The position numbers and the translations under genes were made by a program. Below are positions 43,556 through 56,300 of a stretch of DNA of 64,000 bases, in pieces (position 1 is the first letter of the stretch; the number at the start of each line of letters is the position of its first letter). Origin of the DNA: Eutreptiella sp. 'Long Island Sound 2002' (lineage: Eukaryota > Euglenozoa > Euglenophyceae > Eutreptiales > Eutreptiaceae); the NCBI GenBank assembly GCA_964036045.1, contig OZ038379.1, positions 83,879,178 through 83,943,177 of the forward strand, in the 5' to 3' direction. Under the pieces are notes generated by a model. It worked only from the letters and a program-made list of their open reading frames with translations, made no database searches and was not told the origin of the DNA.

Positions 43556-44032
43556 GTGGTACTTGTCCCGGACCCGACGCACCTAGAGTTGTCCGCAGAG
43601 TATATGCCACCGCAGCATGTATTCGAGGCAGAGATCTCCACCAAGTGCACCTTGCCCATGAAGCTGCTGCAGCACACCGTGGTTGATCATGAAGATTCAC
43701 CGGGGATTGATCCGGATACCTAGTGTGATTGAGGGGAATCCTTAAGGATGGCCGTGGAAGTGGCAGCTGAAGTGGCGGTGGTGGTAGCTGGGACTCTACC
43801 TTTGGTGATGCAACAAGCATTGCTATCAATATCAGTAGTTCACAGACCGAGGCAGCCTCTCCTCCCCCATTGGCCCAGAAAAAGTTTTGCTGGACATCGG
43901 TGCATGCAAACTGAAGTACAACACAACCACCAACCCTTGCTGCCATTGATATGGATGCAAAGTCAAGTTCAGGCCCATTCCTCCATTTGTTGAGTGAGGG
44001 AGATTTCTTTCATATGCATACCGAAGTGGCAC
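43555..44032 (+). pseudogene. Fragment of unknown protein
   Basis: Plus-strand frame PDPTHLELSAEYMPPQHVFE on to DEDSPGIDPD-like sequence ends in TAG at about 43723. In another frame, about 43760-44027 reads GDATSIAINISSSQTEAASP and LLSEGDFFHMHTEVALK to TAA. Both have natural composition. No family recognised. The stretch 44033-45033 has no gene; it holds a 14-base C run near 44722 and a (CA)n tract near 44933. Confidence 0.3.
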
Positions 44033-45033
44033 TCAAATAAGAAAAGAAATTGTAAGGGAGCTGGGTGAAGTAACCATGACATGGACTATGACCCCAGCTG
44101 ACCATGGACCTTCGCGAGGGAGGGCTGAATGGGCTATGCAGGCTGACCCCTCAATCCGGGCTGACCAGGGGGTGGTTGGGGAACGTGGCGCTCTGTGAGA
44201 TGGTCCCACAATCTGGTACCCCTATTTGACCACACATGGCCTTGGTTGCCAGGGCAGCTTCTGTATGAGGAGTGGAGCACTGTACAGTTTCCGTATAGCT
44301 TGCGGTATAGGGGTGGGTGTCCGGGGGTTGGGGGAGGGGATAATGGATCTTTTGCCCAAAATCAGGTTGCGGTGGGGGGTCTATGGTTTTGTAACCCTTA
44401 CCTATTCGCACTGGCTGCATCAGGAGCATGCTCCAGAAATCGCAACCAAAATCCATTCTGATGTTTTTCCATCCCTAGGGATTCCGGATGGCTCGCCTCC
44501 CACTTCGGTTGGTATTTTGGTCAGGGTGTCAATCGGGATTTTGGTGGGGAAATTGAATCCGGTTTTTTTTTCCATCCCCACAGATGATTGGAGTTTGTGC
44601 CTGTGGCCCAGAGAAGTTGGAGAATGATTGTTTGCAAAGCTTGGGAATGATGCCAAGAATTTTGGTGCCAAACAATAATTCTGTGCTGTGTGTTCGAGTG
44701 ACATGTGACTTGAAGGGGGACCCCCCCCCCCCCGTCTACAAGCCCCCAAAGGTGCTCATTGGAGTGACATACAGCCCTCAGGTTCTGACCCTTCTCTCAC
44801 CCCCTCCCCCTCCCTGTTGTGGCACACAGAGACAGCCAAAGAAACATTCTAGTTTGATTCAAGCAATTCAGCAAAGTCCTTATGGCCCTCTTGTGGCCTA
44901 CCCTTGTCACCACGATTACTATCCCCCCCCCACACACACACACATTGCCACACGTCTTTGTACTCTCTTTGAACAGGCCAAAGCGAAGCAAGGGCGAGGA
45001 GAAGCCAAAGAAGCGCAAAACCCACGGCGATGA

Positions 45034-46099
45034 TTACACACGCGCACACAGCAACATCATTTCACAGAAGGTCTCTGCTGCATCTTCCAGGCGTCCATTC
45101 AGCACCCTGTGCCCAGCCTGACCCAGACCCCATAGCCCAACTGAGTTTTTTGGGCTGGATTTTGTAGCGTTTCGCTCAGACTCCCGGACTGCAGCCTCTG
45201 GGACACATTTGGAAAGGTTGGTGGGCAAGATAATAGGAGACCATCGGGAAGTTACAAATGGTGGTACTTCCATGCAGAGACTGCAAGAGACTAGAAGGCA
45301 GGGGCTTTGGTGATGTACCTGACGAATTGTGCCTCCGTACCATAAGTTCCGGGATGGTGTTGCTGAGCTGTGCAACCATTGTGGCCAATTCCCCACCTTA
45401 GGCCAGGCATGCCAACACAGTGCCCAGAACTTCATGTCTTCCAACCAAGGTCGATGCCTCAGATTGAGGCCGCCTCTCCCACATTGAGACAATATGCCAT
45501 GGATAGAATGGTAAAGCTGACGGTCTTGTCTCACGAGATGAAATGCATTGTGCCATGGTCTCCATTACCTCGTCCCACTGCGCACTCATTGGCCTGTACC
45601 ATGCACCACACGCTACGTGGTATAAATTCTGTTGCGATGTCTAGCCTTGGTGCATACTCTATGCCGTGCCATGCCTTGTAGATAGCTTCGCAGTGTTTCA
45701 ACCAGCCCCGCTCCTACTCATTGGCACTGTGAGGTGGCCACATTTTTGAGCGTATGTAGTCCTCCACCAACAACGTCAAGGCCAAGAGCCTGCACTGAGG
45801 GGTGGCCGAAGCCGCTCAAAGAAAATTTTTGACAGCTCCCCATTTTGGAAACCCTCAATGCATGCATGGGCAGTCCCAATCAAGACCGGTTGGCAAACAT
45901 TGTGAACATGGCCATGCCTAGAAAATCCTTTGGGCTGCGCTACTGGGTGGATGAGCCGAAGGATTGAAATCATCCCCACCTTTGCACTTTGGATTGTGTT
46001 GCCATGCCGCATGCCCTCGACCCTCAGGTTGCTAAATACCTGAAAGGAGAACACTTTCTGACATTCGGGCAGAACTAGGGTCTCAGAGGATGTTACCAT
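45034..46099 (-). pseudogene. Decayed minus-strand gene, unknown
   Basis: Fragments in order on the minus strand: 46099-45776 (KVGMISILRLIHPVAQPKGF and GFQNGELSKIFFERLRPPLS); about 45770-45590 in another frame (LTLLVEDYIRSKMWPPHSAN and WHGIEYAPRLDIATEFIPRS); then 45589-45176 in one frame with a single TAG at about 45398 (QWDEVMETMAQCIS, ATMVAQLSNTIPELMVRRH). At least one frameshift and two stops. Composition is protein-like throughout. No known domain recognised. It may extend upstream to 46361. Confidence 0.4.
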
Positions 46100-46374
46100 G
46101 TCTCTTTAGTGCTACAATCACTTCTGGTGCATTTTTTTTTCAGGACCGACCTAAGCAACGCAGGAGGCACTCAAGCCATACAGACTCCCACAGACGGTAT
46201 GCACTGCAGATGCTTTGGGCCGACATGGGTGAAGAACCCCAGATACTTGATGATTCCATCACCTGCCCGAAAACAAAAAAAAGGCAGGGCTTCATGGTGA
46301 CTCTGGGGTGTTGACAGCTGAATGTGCCTCCCCAACACCACGTAAGTGTTACACCGCTCACACCCTAACAGGTT

Positions 46375-46640
46375 GGAAGTTTGCTCGGGGGTTTGTTGGG
46401 GCGTGTGTGCGTTGTGTTCTGTGGATGGTTGCTGGGGCGTGTATGTGTCGTATCGTGTGGAGGTTTGTTGAGCTGTGTGTTGTATTATGTGAATGTTTGT
46501 TGGGGTGTGCATTAAATTTTGGAGGTTTCCATGGGCGATTTGTTGCTATGCGTGCATTGTATTGTGTGGAGGTTTGTTCATGTTTGTGCATTGTGCTCTC
46601 TGATGGCTTGTTTGATGGCTTGTTTGGGCCTGTGTGTTGT
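46375..46640 (+). repeat. About 35-bp degenerate GTTTGTTGGGG repeat
   Basis: GTGTGGAGGTTTGTTGGGGTGTGTG-like units recur roughly every 35 bases (near 46391, 46427, 46462, 46495, 46526 and 46570). The T/G-rich composition makes the minus strand read as Thr/His/Gln-rich peptides. Confidence 0.6.
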
Positions 46641-46769
46641 AATGCTTGTTTTTGCCAGTCGTTGTATTACCGAAGTGCTATGGCTAGGATGTCGTACCAA
46701 TGGTAACCGGTAGATGGGTGGGCCCTGAAGCTGGGTGTGTAGTAAACTTGAATAATGCAAATAAAGCAA

Positions 46770-47010
46770 ATTTTTCAAAAAGAATTCACTAAGTTTTGAA
46801 ACTTAGTAACAAAAACATTTTGCTGCTCAGTCTGCCTATGCGGGTTGTTTTTTTTTTTACTAAGTTTCAACGCTTAGCAGAAATTTTTCTACTAGTCTCT
46901 ACTCTCTCGTTTCTACTCCCTTAGTACAATTTTTTTCAACTGAGTAAAATAGGATTTGTTCTGCTAAGTAAAATTTTTCCCTACTAAGTTACGGAAAGTT
47001 GCAAAACGAT
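46770..47010. repeat. ACTAAGTTT inverted-repeat cluster
   Basis: CACTAAGTTTTGAAACTTAGT at about 46788 is a palindrome. TTTACTAAGTTTC, CAACGCTTAGCAG, TGCTAAGTAAAATTTT and TACTAAGTTACGG follow within 220 bases. AT-rich island between GC-rich repeats. Confidence 0.6.
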
Positions 47011-47019
47011 TATTTTCTC

Positions 47020-47345
47020 TCTACCCCGGGAGGCCCCAAGACGGCAGGGGTTAAGTTGCCACTTTTGAGTTTGTCCCCGCTTATGTGACCCCCAAGACGG
47101 CAAGGGTCATTTAGCCACTTTGTCCATATGTGGCCCCCAAGACGGCAAGGGTTTCGTCGGCACTTTTGGATTTTGTCCACGGTTAGGGGACCCCCAAGGC
47201 GGCAGGGGTTGCCACTTTGCTCACCCTTGGGCCCACAGACGCTAGGGGTTAAGTAGCTACTTCATTTGTTACTGCGCTGAGCACCAAGGACCCCCAAGAC
47301 CGCATGGGTTAAGTAGCCACTGCACCATTTGTCACCGCGGGCCAC
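47020..47345 (+). repeat. 85-bp satellite, outlying block
   Basis: Four to five diverged units with GACCCCCAAGACGGCAAGGG, TTAAGTAGCCACT and TTTTGTCC, the same landmarks as the main array at 53326-59480. It lies directly upstream of sequence paralogous to that found downstream of the main array. Confidence 0.7.
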
Positions 47346-48430
47346 TACATGTCATGGTTTCAAGCTCGTCGCCTTAACAATATGAATTGCGGTCACGCCA
47401 TTTTAGGGACTTCACCTCAAGAAGCTATGTCACGGACTATGGTGAGACTACGTTATGTTATTAGTGGCAAGCTAGCACCGCTCTGAGTTGGGATTTGGGC
47501 ATAATTGTTGTGGCATGGGTTGTCTATGCTTCATGGTGGAACGTGTCTTTTGCAAGTCAGCACCGTAGACAAGAGGTGGTTGAAGCATGGGTGTGCCGCA
47601 CTTTGCAAGCCGTGTCCATTGATATGGTTTTTGCACCCCCCTTGATTGTGGCGTGATCATATAATTTGGCGTATGCATATTGGTTGCTTCTGTTGTTCTT
47701 AATTACCGCAACACATGAATACTTGTGCCTTATATTTGACCCCCAATGCGACCAGCCATCCATAGTTGGTGCAAACACGGAGGAGTTGGTCGTTTTGGAT
47801 TTGATTTCCGGGTGAACCTTTTGGGTGCTTGTGGTAGTCTTGCTTTTGCAAGTGCACCCCTATGTTCCAGCATCATCTAGCTGGAGGATTATCTGAGTTG
47901 CCATCTACCATATCTTTTGATGTTGCTTTATGCCTTGTCTAGACGTGTTGCCAATGGCAAGATGTGGCTGGCACATGATAAATTGTAGCGGCTGTATGAA
48001 ATGGCCCAAGCTACTTTGCACTACAAGGAGTGTGCCTCCCCAGCCGGGACCACCATAGTGCATCGGGTTGTGGCCCAATGCCCAAAATCTATAGGCCCCT
48101 TGAGACATGGGACTTTTCTGATTGCGAATCCCCACATACAGTGCCCTAAATGTCCTTTGCTTCAGTGGACCCGCCATGCCTATTTCTTTGTGTTGATTGG
48201 ATATACATGCAAGGTTGCCCCCTTTTGTAGATGAGGTCTGGCCAACTATGTTAATTAGGGGTAAGGAATACCCTCCTCTTGCCAGTTATCCCAACAAATT
48301 GCCCAGGATATTGCACGACGACAAACAAGCGATTGAACACTGGGATAGCAAGTCCCTCAATCTTTTTTTGGAACGGTACCAGCCAATCCAAAGGCCGCAC
48401 AACCCGGCCTAAAGACATGAAGGCGGGGTT
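47346..48430 (+). pseudogene. Decayed gene, paralogue of 59.5-60.8 kb
   Basis: Nucleotide landmarks TTGTGGCATGGGTTG, GTGGAACGTGTC, TTTGCA, TGTCCATTGATATGGTTTTTG parallel 59670-59810. At protein level, 48001-48231 reads LHYKECASPAGTTIVHRVVA with Cys pairs (CPKC). 48229-48412 reads VDEVWPTMLIRGKEYPPLAS and DDKQAIEHWD, aligning with VDKFRPRMVIRRKEFLHLVQ and YDKKLIEELD at about 60528-60660 (about one third identical by eye). Function unknown; probably a transposon protein because it is repeated and tied to the satellite. Confidence 0.45.
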
Positions 48431-51400
48431 CATGTCCCTCTTGCAAGACCCGAAATTGCTGTTTTTTCACCGTTTAGTGGGACCTCAAAATTTATGAAAA
48501 TTTGACTCTTTCCGAAAACCGTATATCGCCTTTGGTTTCTTGGGAGATAACCCTTTGTTGCCCCTAAAGATAGGTTTGGGTGGTCATTGATTGTCAACCC
48601 ATTGGGGCCCACCCAGTGGCCGCTTAGCTCGTTTAGCGCGGAGCCCCCCCCCCCCCCCCCGCCCTTAGAAGACCCGAAATTGATATTTTTTTCTTGTTTA
48701 GTGGTGTATGACAATTCTTGCTCCCCGTCCTTGGCGTTGGGGATCCCCGAGAATGCAGGGGTGACGTAGCATTTCCGCCCTCTTTTGGGCCCCCGAGAAG
48801 GTAGGGGTGAGGTAGCCACTTCTGTTTTTTTCCCCTTTTGTTGGGGACGACTTCTGATTTTTTTGCTCCCCAGCATTTCACTCTTTTCCAAACCCTTCCG
48901 TTTCCCCTAGGAGCAATTTGGGTGCTCATCTAGTGACAGCATTGGTACTTGACAACCTGTGCGGACCCTCTGCAGCGCGGGCCATGCCCCCCCCCCCCGC
49001 CCCAAAAAAACAACAACCTAAACTTATTGTTGTTTTGGTGTTTTGTGGCACCCGAGAATTTTTGCCCGTTTGACACCTTTCGAAACCTTTTGGTTGCCCT
49101 TGGGATACAGTAGGCTAGCCGTTTGGTGACAACATGGGTTCTCGAGCACCCATGGGGACCCATGGAATGGGAGCTAGGCCCGTGCGGCCCGAGACATGGC
49201 ACCCCCAAAACTCCAAAGTTGCTATTGTGGAGTTTCCTAGTGCCCCTAGAAATTTTGGGAGACTGGTTTTTTTCCGAAGCCTGGGATGGATTTCGGTGGT
49301 CATTTGGGGACATTGCGGGTACTACGGCACCCACAACACGGTGGTCCTTAGGGGACCAGATTTATTTTTTGTTAAGGACCGCCCTTAAGGACCGCCCTAA
49401 GGGACCACCAACTGCTAACCGCCAACTGTCACCAACCGCCAACCGCCACCAACCGCCAACCGCGACAAACCGCCAACCGTCAACGACTGCCGACCGCCAC
49501 CAACTACCCATCACCAAGTCCCAACTGCCGCCAATTGCCGCCAACTGCGGCCAACTACGAACCGCCAACCGCCATCCGGCAATCTCCACCAGCCGCCAAC
49601 CACCAATCGCCAATCGCCACCAGCCATGCTTGGAAATATGAGCTACACGCGGTCTTTTTCGAAAAAACCATGTTCAGGAACAGTTTTTCTCCTTTTTTGC
49701 TTTATGGACCGCCTTGACCCACGGAGACCCATTCAACGCGCCGCGTGCAACTGCGCATGCCTATGCGCCACGTGTGCCACATGGTCCTCCCAAACGGCAG
49801 TACATTGCGTTTGTTTAGTTGTTGAGTGGTGCTTGACAATTTTTTGTAAATTCATCTTGTTACGAAACGCGTTGGTCACCCCGTGGGAATGGTTGCAGTT
49901 GTCATTTGCTACCAAAATAGTACTTGAGCACCCATGGGCACCCAATCAAAGAATGCTAGATTTGTGTAGCCCCGAAACCACCCCCCCCTCTGAAGGAAAA
50001 GATGCTATATTTTGGTAATTTTTGTGATGCTTGACAATTTTGAAAATTTGACTCTTTCTCTAATTGCCATTGCGGCCACGATGGGTTTGGGTGATTCTTT
50101 GGTGACAATACAGGTACTCCAACAGACCCGCTTCGTACGTCGTCGACAGTGGACCTGTGGAGCAAGGGCCACCCCCCCCCCAAAAAAAAACTCGAAATTG
50201 TTGCTGGTCAGGTGTCTAGGAGCACGTGAAACTTTCAGGGAATTTGAAATTGCCAATCCCAAAGTTGCTGTTGTGAAATCGTTTCGTGGAACGTGAAAAC
50301 TTCTGCAAGCTGGATCTTGTCCGATTCCCGTGATTCGAGCTTGCGGTGGGTTTGGCCGTTTCTTCTTGGCCAGACACGTCCCCGAGAACATATGGGGACC
50401 CACACATTCCTCCTTAGGCCCATGTGGCTCGAGCCATGGCCCTTCTAAAAGACCCAAAAATGTTGTTGTTTAGTTGTTCAGTGGCACCCGAAAATTTCAC
50501 AAACTGCGGTTTTCCAAACCCCTTTTGCCGCCCCTAGGATGGGTCTAGGTGGTCATTTGATGACAATCTAGGTACTAGAGAAGCCATGTGGAACTACATG
50601 GTGGCCGCTAGGATGTTGCAGCCCAGGCCATGGCCCTCTCAAACCCCCCCAACGTACTGTTTAGTGGTACTTGAAAATTGTTGATAATTCCACTCCTTTT
50701 GTAATCCTATTGTTGCCCCTAGCATGTGTTTCGGTGATCAACCTGTTGAAAGGCCCAAGATTGGTGTTGCGTTGTTGTGTCGTGACGGCCTGCAATTTTT
50801 TAGATTTTTTTTTCCGGAAACTGGTTTGTGGTGATACATTTTTGTTGTTGTTTGTTGACAATCCTGATACCGCAGCATCCATGGGTACCCGCTTAGTTGC
50901 CGCTAGGCTCCTGCGGGCCCAGCCATGATCCCGCCCCCAAAAAAATTGTTTTTGTTTAGTTGTTCCGGGTGTCCGACTTTTTTTTTGGACATTGCAGTGC
51001 TTTTCTGACCCTTGGGTTGCGCGTAGCATGGGTCTGGGTGATCATTCTGTAACAATACAGCTACTTGAGCACCCATGAGGACCCGCTAAGTGTGAGCTAG
51101 ATCAGTGCAGAGCGGGCTATGCCCACCCTCCCCCCTATGAAAAAAAGCCCAATATCGCTGTTGTTTACGTGTTTGGTGGTAGCTGAAATTTAGGGACCAT
51201 TTGACTCTTTGCGAAACCCGTCTGTCGCCCTTGGGGTTGGTTTGGGTGGTGGTTTGATGACACTACGGCTAATGGAGCAGCCATGGGGACCCATGGAGTG
51301 GCTGCTAGGTGCACTCCGGGCCATGCCTCCCCCCCCCCCAAGGAAAAAAAGCTTCAAAGATTGCTATTGTTTCGTTGTTGTGTGCATTTGAAACCACATT

Positions 51401-51480
51401 CGTCTTTTTGCCAAGCCCGTTTGTCGCCCTGCATTCCGGGTATTGAGAACTCATGGAAGCTGGTGTAGTGGCGGCTAGGC
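48430..51480 (+). repeat. Degenerate tandem family, unit about 190-290 bp
   Basis: About ten units share, in order: CCCGAAATTGTTGTTGTTTAG, GTGGCACCCGAAAATTT, GACTCTTTCCGAAACCC, TTGCCGCCCCTAGGATGGGT, TTGGGTGGTCATTTGGTGACA, TACTCGAGCACCCATGGGGA, CCCATGGAGTGG, GCTAGGCCCGTGCGGCCC and GGCCATGCCCCCCCCC. The GTGACAA anchors lie near 49125, 49311, 49913, 50100, 50370, 50561, 50857, 51047 and 51257. Every unit ends in a C run of variable length (17 bases at 48644-48660). No gene. Confidence 0.75.
49395..49626. repeat. ACCGCCA microsatellite-like tract
   Basis: Irregular reiteration of CCGCCAAC, CAACCGCCA and CACCAACCGCC, inserted within one unit of the surrounding tandem family. Confidence 0.8.
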
Positions 51481-51499
51481 ACGTGTAGCCCGCACGCAT

Positions 51500-51972
51500 G
51501 TTGCAAATCGCTTTGCTATGTATGTCAACATCCCTAGGGATTTCCCAGGGGGTTTTTTCCAAATCGCCGGCGATAGGGTTTGCGTCTTGGAACCATTGTT
51601 GCCGAAACGTGGAGGACAAATTCTGTCAGATAAAAAACAGCGCTCGGGCTTTATCCAGTTCCCGTGCGGGATCCTCCCTGGGGATGTTCGACCGCGTGGC
51701 TTGCTGTAGCGGGTAGTACCACACCAAGTAAGGATAGGAATTCTTAGGTTTTTTGGGAAAAGTTACATTTCCACCTATTGTTAGTGCACCCGGAAACCAT
51801 TAAACCCTCCGGCACACGAGTAGCCCACTATGCCCTTCCCACCACCATTCTCTTTGTGCACAAATCTTTTGTCGACGGGGGACCCGCGTCACTGCCGGCC
51901 GCGTCCGATGATGGTGCCGATTTGTACGGCACTGGGCGCATGGGGGACCATGGATACCTTTGGTACCATTAA
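51500..51972 (+). pseudogene. Fragment of unknown protein
   Basis: Frame at 51518-51709 reads PRDFPGGFFQIAGDRVCVLE and GFIQFPCGILPGDVRP, then TAG and RVVPHQVRIGILRFFGKSY. A shifted frame, 51778-51969, reads HYALPTTILFVHKSFVDGGP to a TAA. The pieces are collinear and protein-like. It lies 600 bases upstream of the proline-rich ORF at 52579 and might belong to the same transcription unit. No domain recognised. 51973-52560 holds no other feature. Confidence 0.35.
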
Positions 51973-52578
51973 TCACTTACATGCACCTCTTTGTTCCTTG
52001 TCTGCCTGAAGCGGCCGGCTCTGAGCATACAATGTAGGTATTTGTGCCGGATGCTGGCGTTGGATGTTCTCCACTTTTAATTGACAACTTGCACCTTCTC
52101 TTTCGTGCTTGCTCTGTGCATCCTTTGATGTGCGCATCGGAAATTTAGCAGCGCACTACGCCATGAGGCACCCAAGATTGCAGCAATGCAAGTAAGCATT
52201 ACGTCACACGGCATTCCGGGAAAGTAATGTGCCCAATACGTGCGCACTTTCAATCCCTTGCCTCTTTTTGTGCCCCGTTTAGTGTTCCAAGGTGCCAAAG
52301 TTTTGAATAGATGCCAAGTCCGGATGGGCACACACCGCAAGAAGTCAAGTTTGAATATATAGGACTTGGTCCATGCGAACCACGGAGCACCAGTCCCCAT
52401 CCCCGGGGGCCCATGTGAAGGGGCCATGCACGCCCTGCAAAGGCATAACACTGCTGACTCGCGCGAGATGGCCGCCTAAGGTAGCAGCTAGTAGTTGCAT
52501 ATTTGCGCCTCCGTTTGCTATTTTTCCTTCTTCACCCTTTGTTGTGATGTCCCCCCCCTCCTATTTTGCAGTTTTGCC

Positions 52579-52944
52579 ATGTCTCGGGGTTTCGATCCCG
52601 TCCTCCCTGACTGGGTGCCCAAGTTGGAGGTACCTGAGCTGCAGCTTTTGGGTCATGCCCCTCCCTTTCCATGGGACAACAACGCCGAGAAACCCATTTT
52701 TCAACTGGATTCCCCACCACCCACTCTGACACCCCCTCCCACACCTCCGTTCCCACGAGGCCGTTCCCCCCCACACGGCCGAATTCCCCCGACCCAGTAC
52801 TCTAGCTTGCCACTGACACCTCCATCCTTGCCACCTCAGGTCTCCGCACCATTGTACTTTAGCCCGCCACCCAAGGTAAGACCGGCGGATGCCGAAATGC
52901 CCCACTTGCACAGACTACTGACCCCATCACCTTGCACAGAGTAG
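52579..52944 (+). CDS. Proline-rich hypothetical protein, last exon
   Basis: An intron acceptor (CCCCCCCTCCTATTTTGCAG) ends at 52571, followed by an ATG at 52579 in a 122-codon frame to TAG. The N-terminal 40 residues are mixed (MSRGFDPVLPDWVPKLEVPE, GHAPPFPWDNNAEKPIFQLD). Residues 50-105 are rich in Pro, Thr and Ser (SPPPTLTPPPTPPFPRG), and the end is RLLTPSPCTE. No stop or frameshift, which is unusual here. It could be the C-terminal exon of a larger protein if the frame enters from upstream. 52945-53325 has one weak frame (53061-53318) that I do not support. Confidence 0.45.
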   Translation: MSRGFDPVLPDWVPKLEVPELQLLGHAPPFPWDNNAEKPIFQLDSPPPTLTPPPTPPFPRGRSPPHGRIPPTQYSSLPLTPPSLPPQVSAPLYFSPPPKVRPADAEMPHLHRLLTPSPCTE

Positions 52945-53325
52945 TCACTCGCCCAGTCCCCACATTCTGTCAATGGGTACTTTAACATAGGGTGGGCAAG
53001 CTATCAGTTTGTTGTGCGCCGGAGGGGTAGGTAGCGCTTTAGTAGGGGGGCTCTCAATTTTTGGACCGCAGTTTGGAGAGGGCACGCCTCACCCTCGCCG
53101 CCTCGCCCCTCAGCCCCCGCTTGTGCAACCCCCGCTTGCCCCACCCGTTCCTCTGCTGCCAGGTTGGACTAGCCTGCTGGTGTGCTAACAAACAAGCACA
53201 CTTCATCGTTGCCCTTTCGGACGTTGTTGCTACACGTGCACCTGCACCCACCGGCAGCACCCAAACCCGCCCATCGCCTTGTGAGGCAGCATCTTCAATT
53301 GACCCTAGATACACATAGGGTTGCT

Positions 53326-56300
53326 CAGCAGGGGTTATGTAGCCAGCCGGTGCACTTGTGGGCCACTTCACATTTTGTCCCCCATTTTGAAGCATCGGGG
53401 ATCCCCCGGACGGTAGGGCTTATGTAGCCACTGGGCTCACTTGTGGGCTACTTCTGATTTTGTCTCCCGCTCTGAAGCATCAGGCAACACCCCGAGAAAG
53501 CACGGGTTATGTAGCCATTGGGCTCAGTGGTCGGCCACTTTCTATTTTATCTGACGCCCTAAAACCGTGGGGGACCTCCCACGCGGCAGGAGTTATGTAG
53601 CCAACCGGCGCACTTGGGGGCCTCTTCACATTTTGTCCCCCGCTTGGAAGCATCGGGGATCCCCTGGACGGTAGGGGTTATGTAGCCACTGGGCCCATTT
53701 GTGGGCCACTTCTAATTCCCCCCCCCGTGCTCTAAAGCATCGGGGAACCCCGAGGCGGCCGGGGTTGTGTTGCTACTGGGCCCCCTTGTGGGCCACTTTT
53801 GATTTTGTCCCCCGCTCTGAAGCATCAAGGACGCCCCCATATGGTAGGCGTTGTCTAATCAGTGCGCCCACTTTGGGGCCACCATTGATTTTGCGCCCCG
53901 CAGTGAAGGATCGGGAACCCCCTACGCGGCAGGCGTTTTGCAGCCATCCGGCCCATTTGTGGGCCACTTGTGATCCCCCCCCCCCCCGCTCTGGAGCATT
54001 GGGGACACCCCCATACGGCAAGGGTTGTTTAGCTACGGGGCCCACTTGTCGGCCACTTTTGATTTTTTCCCGTGCTTTGAAGCATCGGCAATGCCCGAGA
54101 TGGCAAGGGTCATGCAGCCACTCGGCTGACTTGGGGGCCTCTTCTAATCTTGTCCCTCGCTCCGAAGCATGGTCGATCCCCAGACGGCACGGGTTCTGTA
54201 GCCATTGGGCCCACTTGTGGGCCACTTGTGATTTTGTCACCTGCTCCGAAGCATCGGGGACAAACCCAGACGGCACGGGTTATGTAGCCACTTGTCCCCA
54301 TTGTGGTCTACCACTGATATTTTCCCCTGTTCTGAAGCATCAGGGGCGCCCCCAGACATCAGAAGTTATGTAGCCACTAGGCCCGATGGTGGGCACGTAT
54401 GGATTTTATCCCCTGCTGTGAACCGTCAGTGCGGCCTACAAAGCCCTAGACGACAGGGTTTATGTAGCAAGCCGGCGCACTTGTGGGCCAATGCCCTAAT
54501 TTGTTTCTCGTTTCGTTTGGCATCCCGCGCTTGGTAAGGGTTGTGTGGCCACTATGCCCACTTGTGGGCCACCTCTGATTTTGTCTCCTGCTGTGAAGCA
54601 TTGGCGATCCCCCATACCGCAGAGGTTATCAAGCCACTAGGCTCCTTTCTGACCTAGTTTTAATTTTGTCCCCAGCTACGAAGGATCGGGGACCCCCTAG
54701 ACGGCAGGGGTTATGTAGCCACCCGGCCCACTTGGGGGCCACGCCCCCCCCCCCCACCCGCTTTGAAGCATCGGGAACCCTCCATATGGCAAGGGTTATG
54801 TACCCAGTAGGCTCAGCTGTGGACCAGTTTTGGTCTTGTCCCTTGCTTTGAAGCGTCTTGGACGCCACCATGCGGCAAGGGTTATGTAGCCACTGGGCCC
54901 ACTTGTTGCCCACTTCAAGTTTTATTCCCCCGCTCTCAAACATCACGGGCCCCTGAGACGTCAGGGGTTATGTAGCCACTAGGCCCGCTTTCGGGGCACT
55001 TTTGATTTTGTCCCCCGCGCTGAAGCATCAGGGACGCCCCCTTATGGCATGGGGGTTATCCGGCCACAACGCCCTTTTGTGGGGCACTTTTGATTTTGTC
55101 CCCCGCCGTGAAGCCTGGGGGACCCCCGAGATGGCAGGGGTCATTTAGCCACGTGGCCGGCTTGAGAGCCACTTCTCATTTTGTCCCCCGCTTTGAAGCA
55201 TTGGGGAGGCCCCATACGGCAAGAGTTATGTAGCCATTGGGCCCACTTGCTGGCCATTTTCAATTTCTACTGTGGTTCGAAACATCCGGGACCCCTTATG
55301 CGGCAAGTGTTATGTAGCCATTGGGCCCACTTGTGGGCCACTTCTGATTTTTTCTTGGCGATGAAGCATCGGGGACCCTCCACACTGCAGGGGTTATGTA
55401 TCCACTAGGCCCAGTTGTGGGGCTCTTCTGATGTTGTCCCCCGCTTTAAAGCATTGGGACCCCCCCCCCCCCAAACGGCAAGGGTTAGGTAGCCACTGGG
55501 TTAATTCTGGGCCACTTCTCGTCCCCCCCCCCCCCGGCTATGAAGTGTTGGGGAACCCCAGAGAGCAGAAAAACATCAGAAGTGGCCCACAAGTGGGCCG
55601 GTTGCCCTGCCGTCCGAGGGGTTCCCGATGCTTATAGGGGGGCCCAAATTACAAGTGGCCCACATCTGGGCCTTGTGGTTACAGAAGCCCGGCCCCGTGT
55701 AGCGTTCCCAATCCCTCAGTGCGCAAGAAAATCAGAATTCGCCCACGAGTGGGCCGGGTGGCTACATAACACCTACCGTCTAGGGGGTGCCCAATGCTTC
55801 AGAGCGGGGGACAAAATCAGAAGTCGCCCACAAGTGGGCCCGCTGGCTACAAACGTGCTGTCGTTTGGGGGGTCCCCGATGCTTCAAAGCAGGGAACAAA
55901 ATCCCAAGCGGCCGACAGGTGGGCCCGGTGGCTAAAGACCCCTTGTCGTCTTGAGCGGTCCTTGATGCTTCAGAGGGGGGAAACCAACACAAAAGTGGGG
56001 CACAAGTGGGCCCGATGGCTACGGAACACCAGTTGTCTGGGGGATCCTTTATGCTTGAGAGCGGTGCAAAAGATCCGACATGGCACACAAATGGGCCGAA
56101 CGGCAACAGAATCCTTGCCGTCCTAGTGATACCGGATGCTTCACAGAGGGGGACAACATCAGAAGTGGCCCACAACTGGGCCCGGAGGCTACAGAACCCC
56201 TGCCGTTTGGGGGTCCCCGATGTGTTAGAGTGTGGGAACAAATCAGACGTGGCCCACAAGTTGACATAGTGGCTAGAGAACCCCTGCCGTGTAGGGGGTT

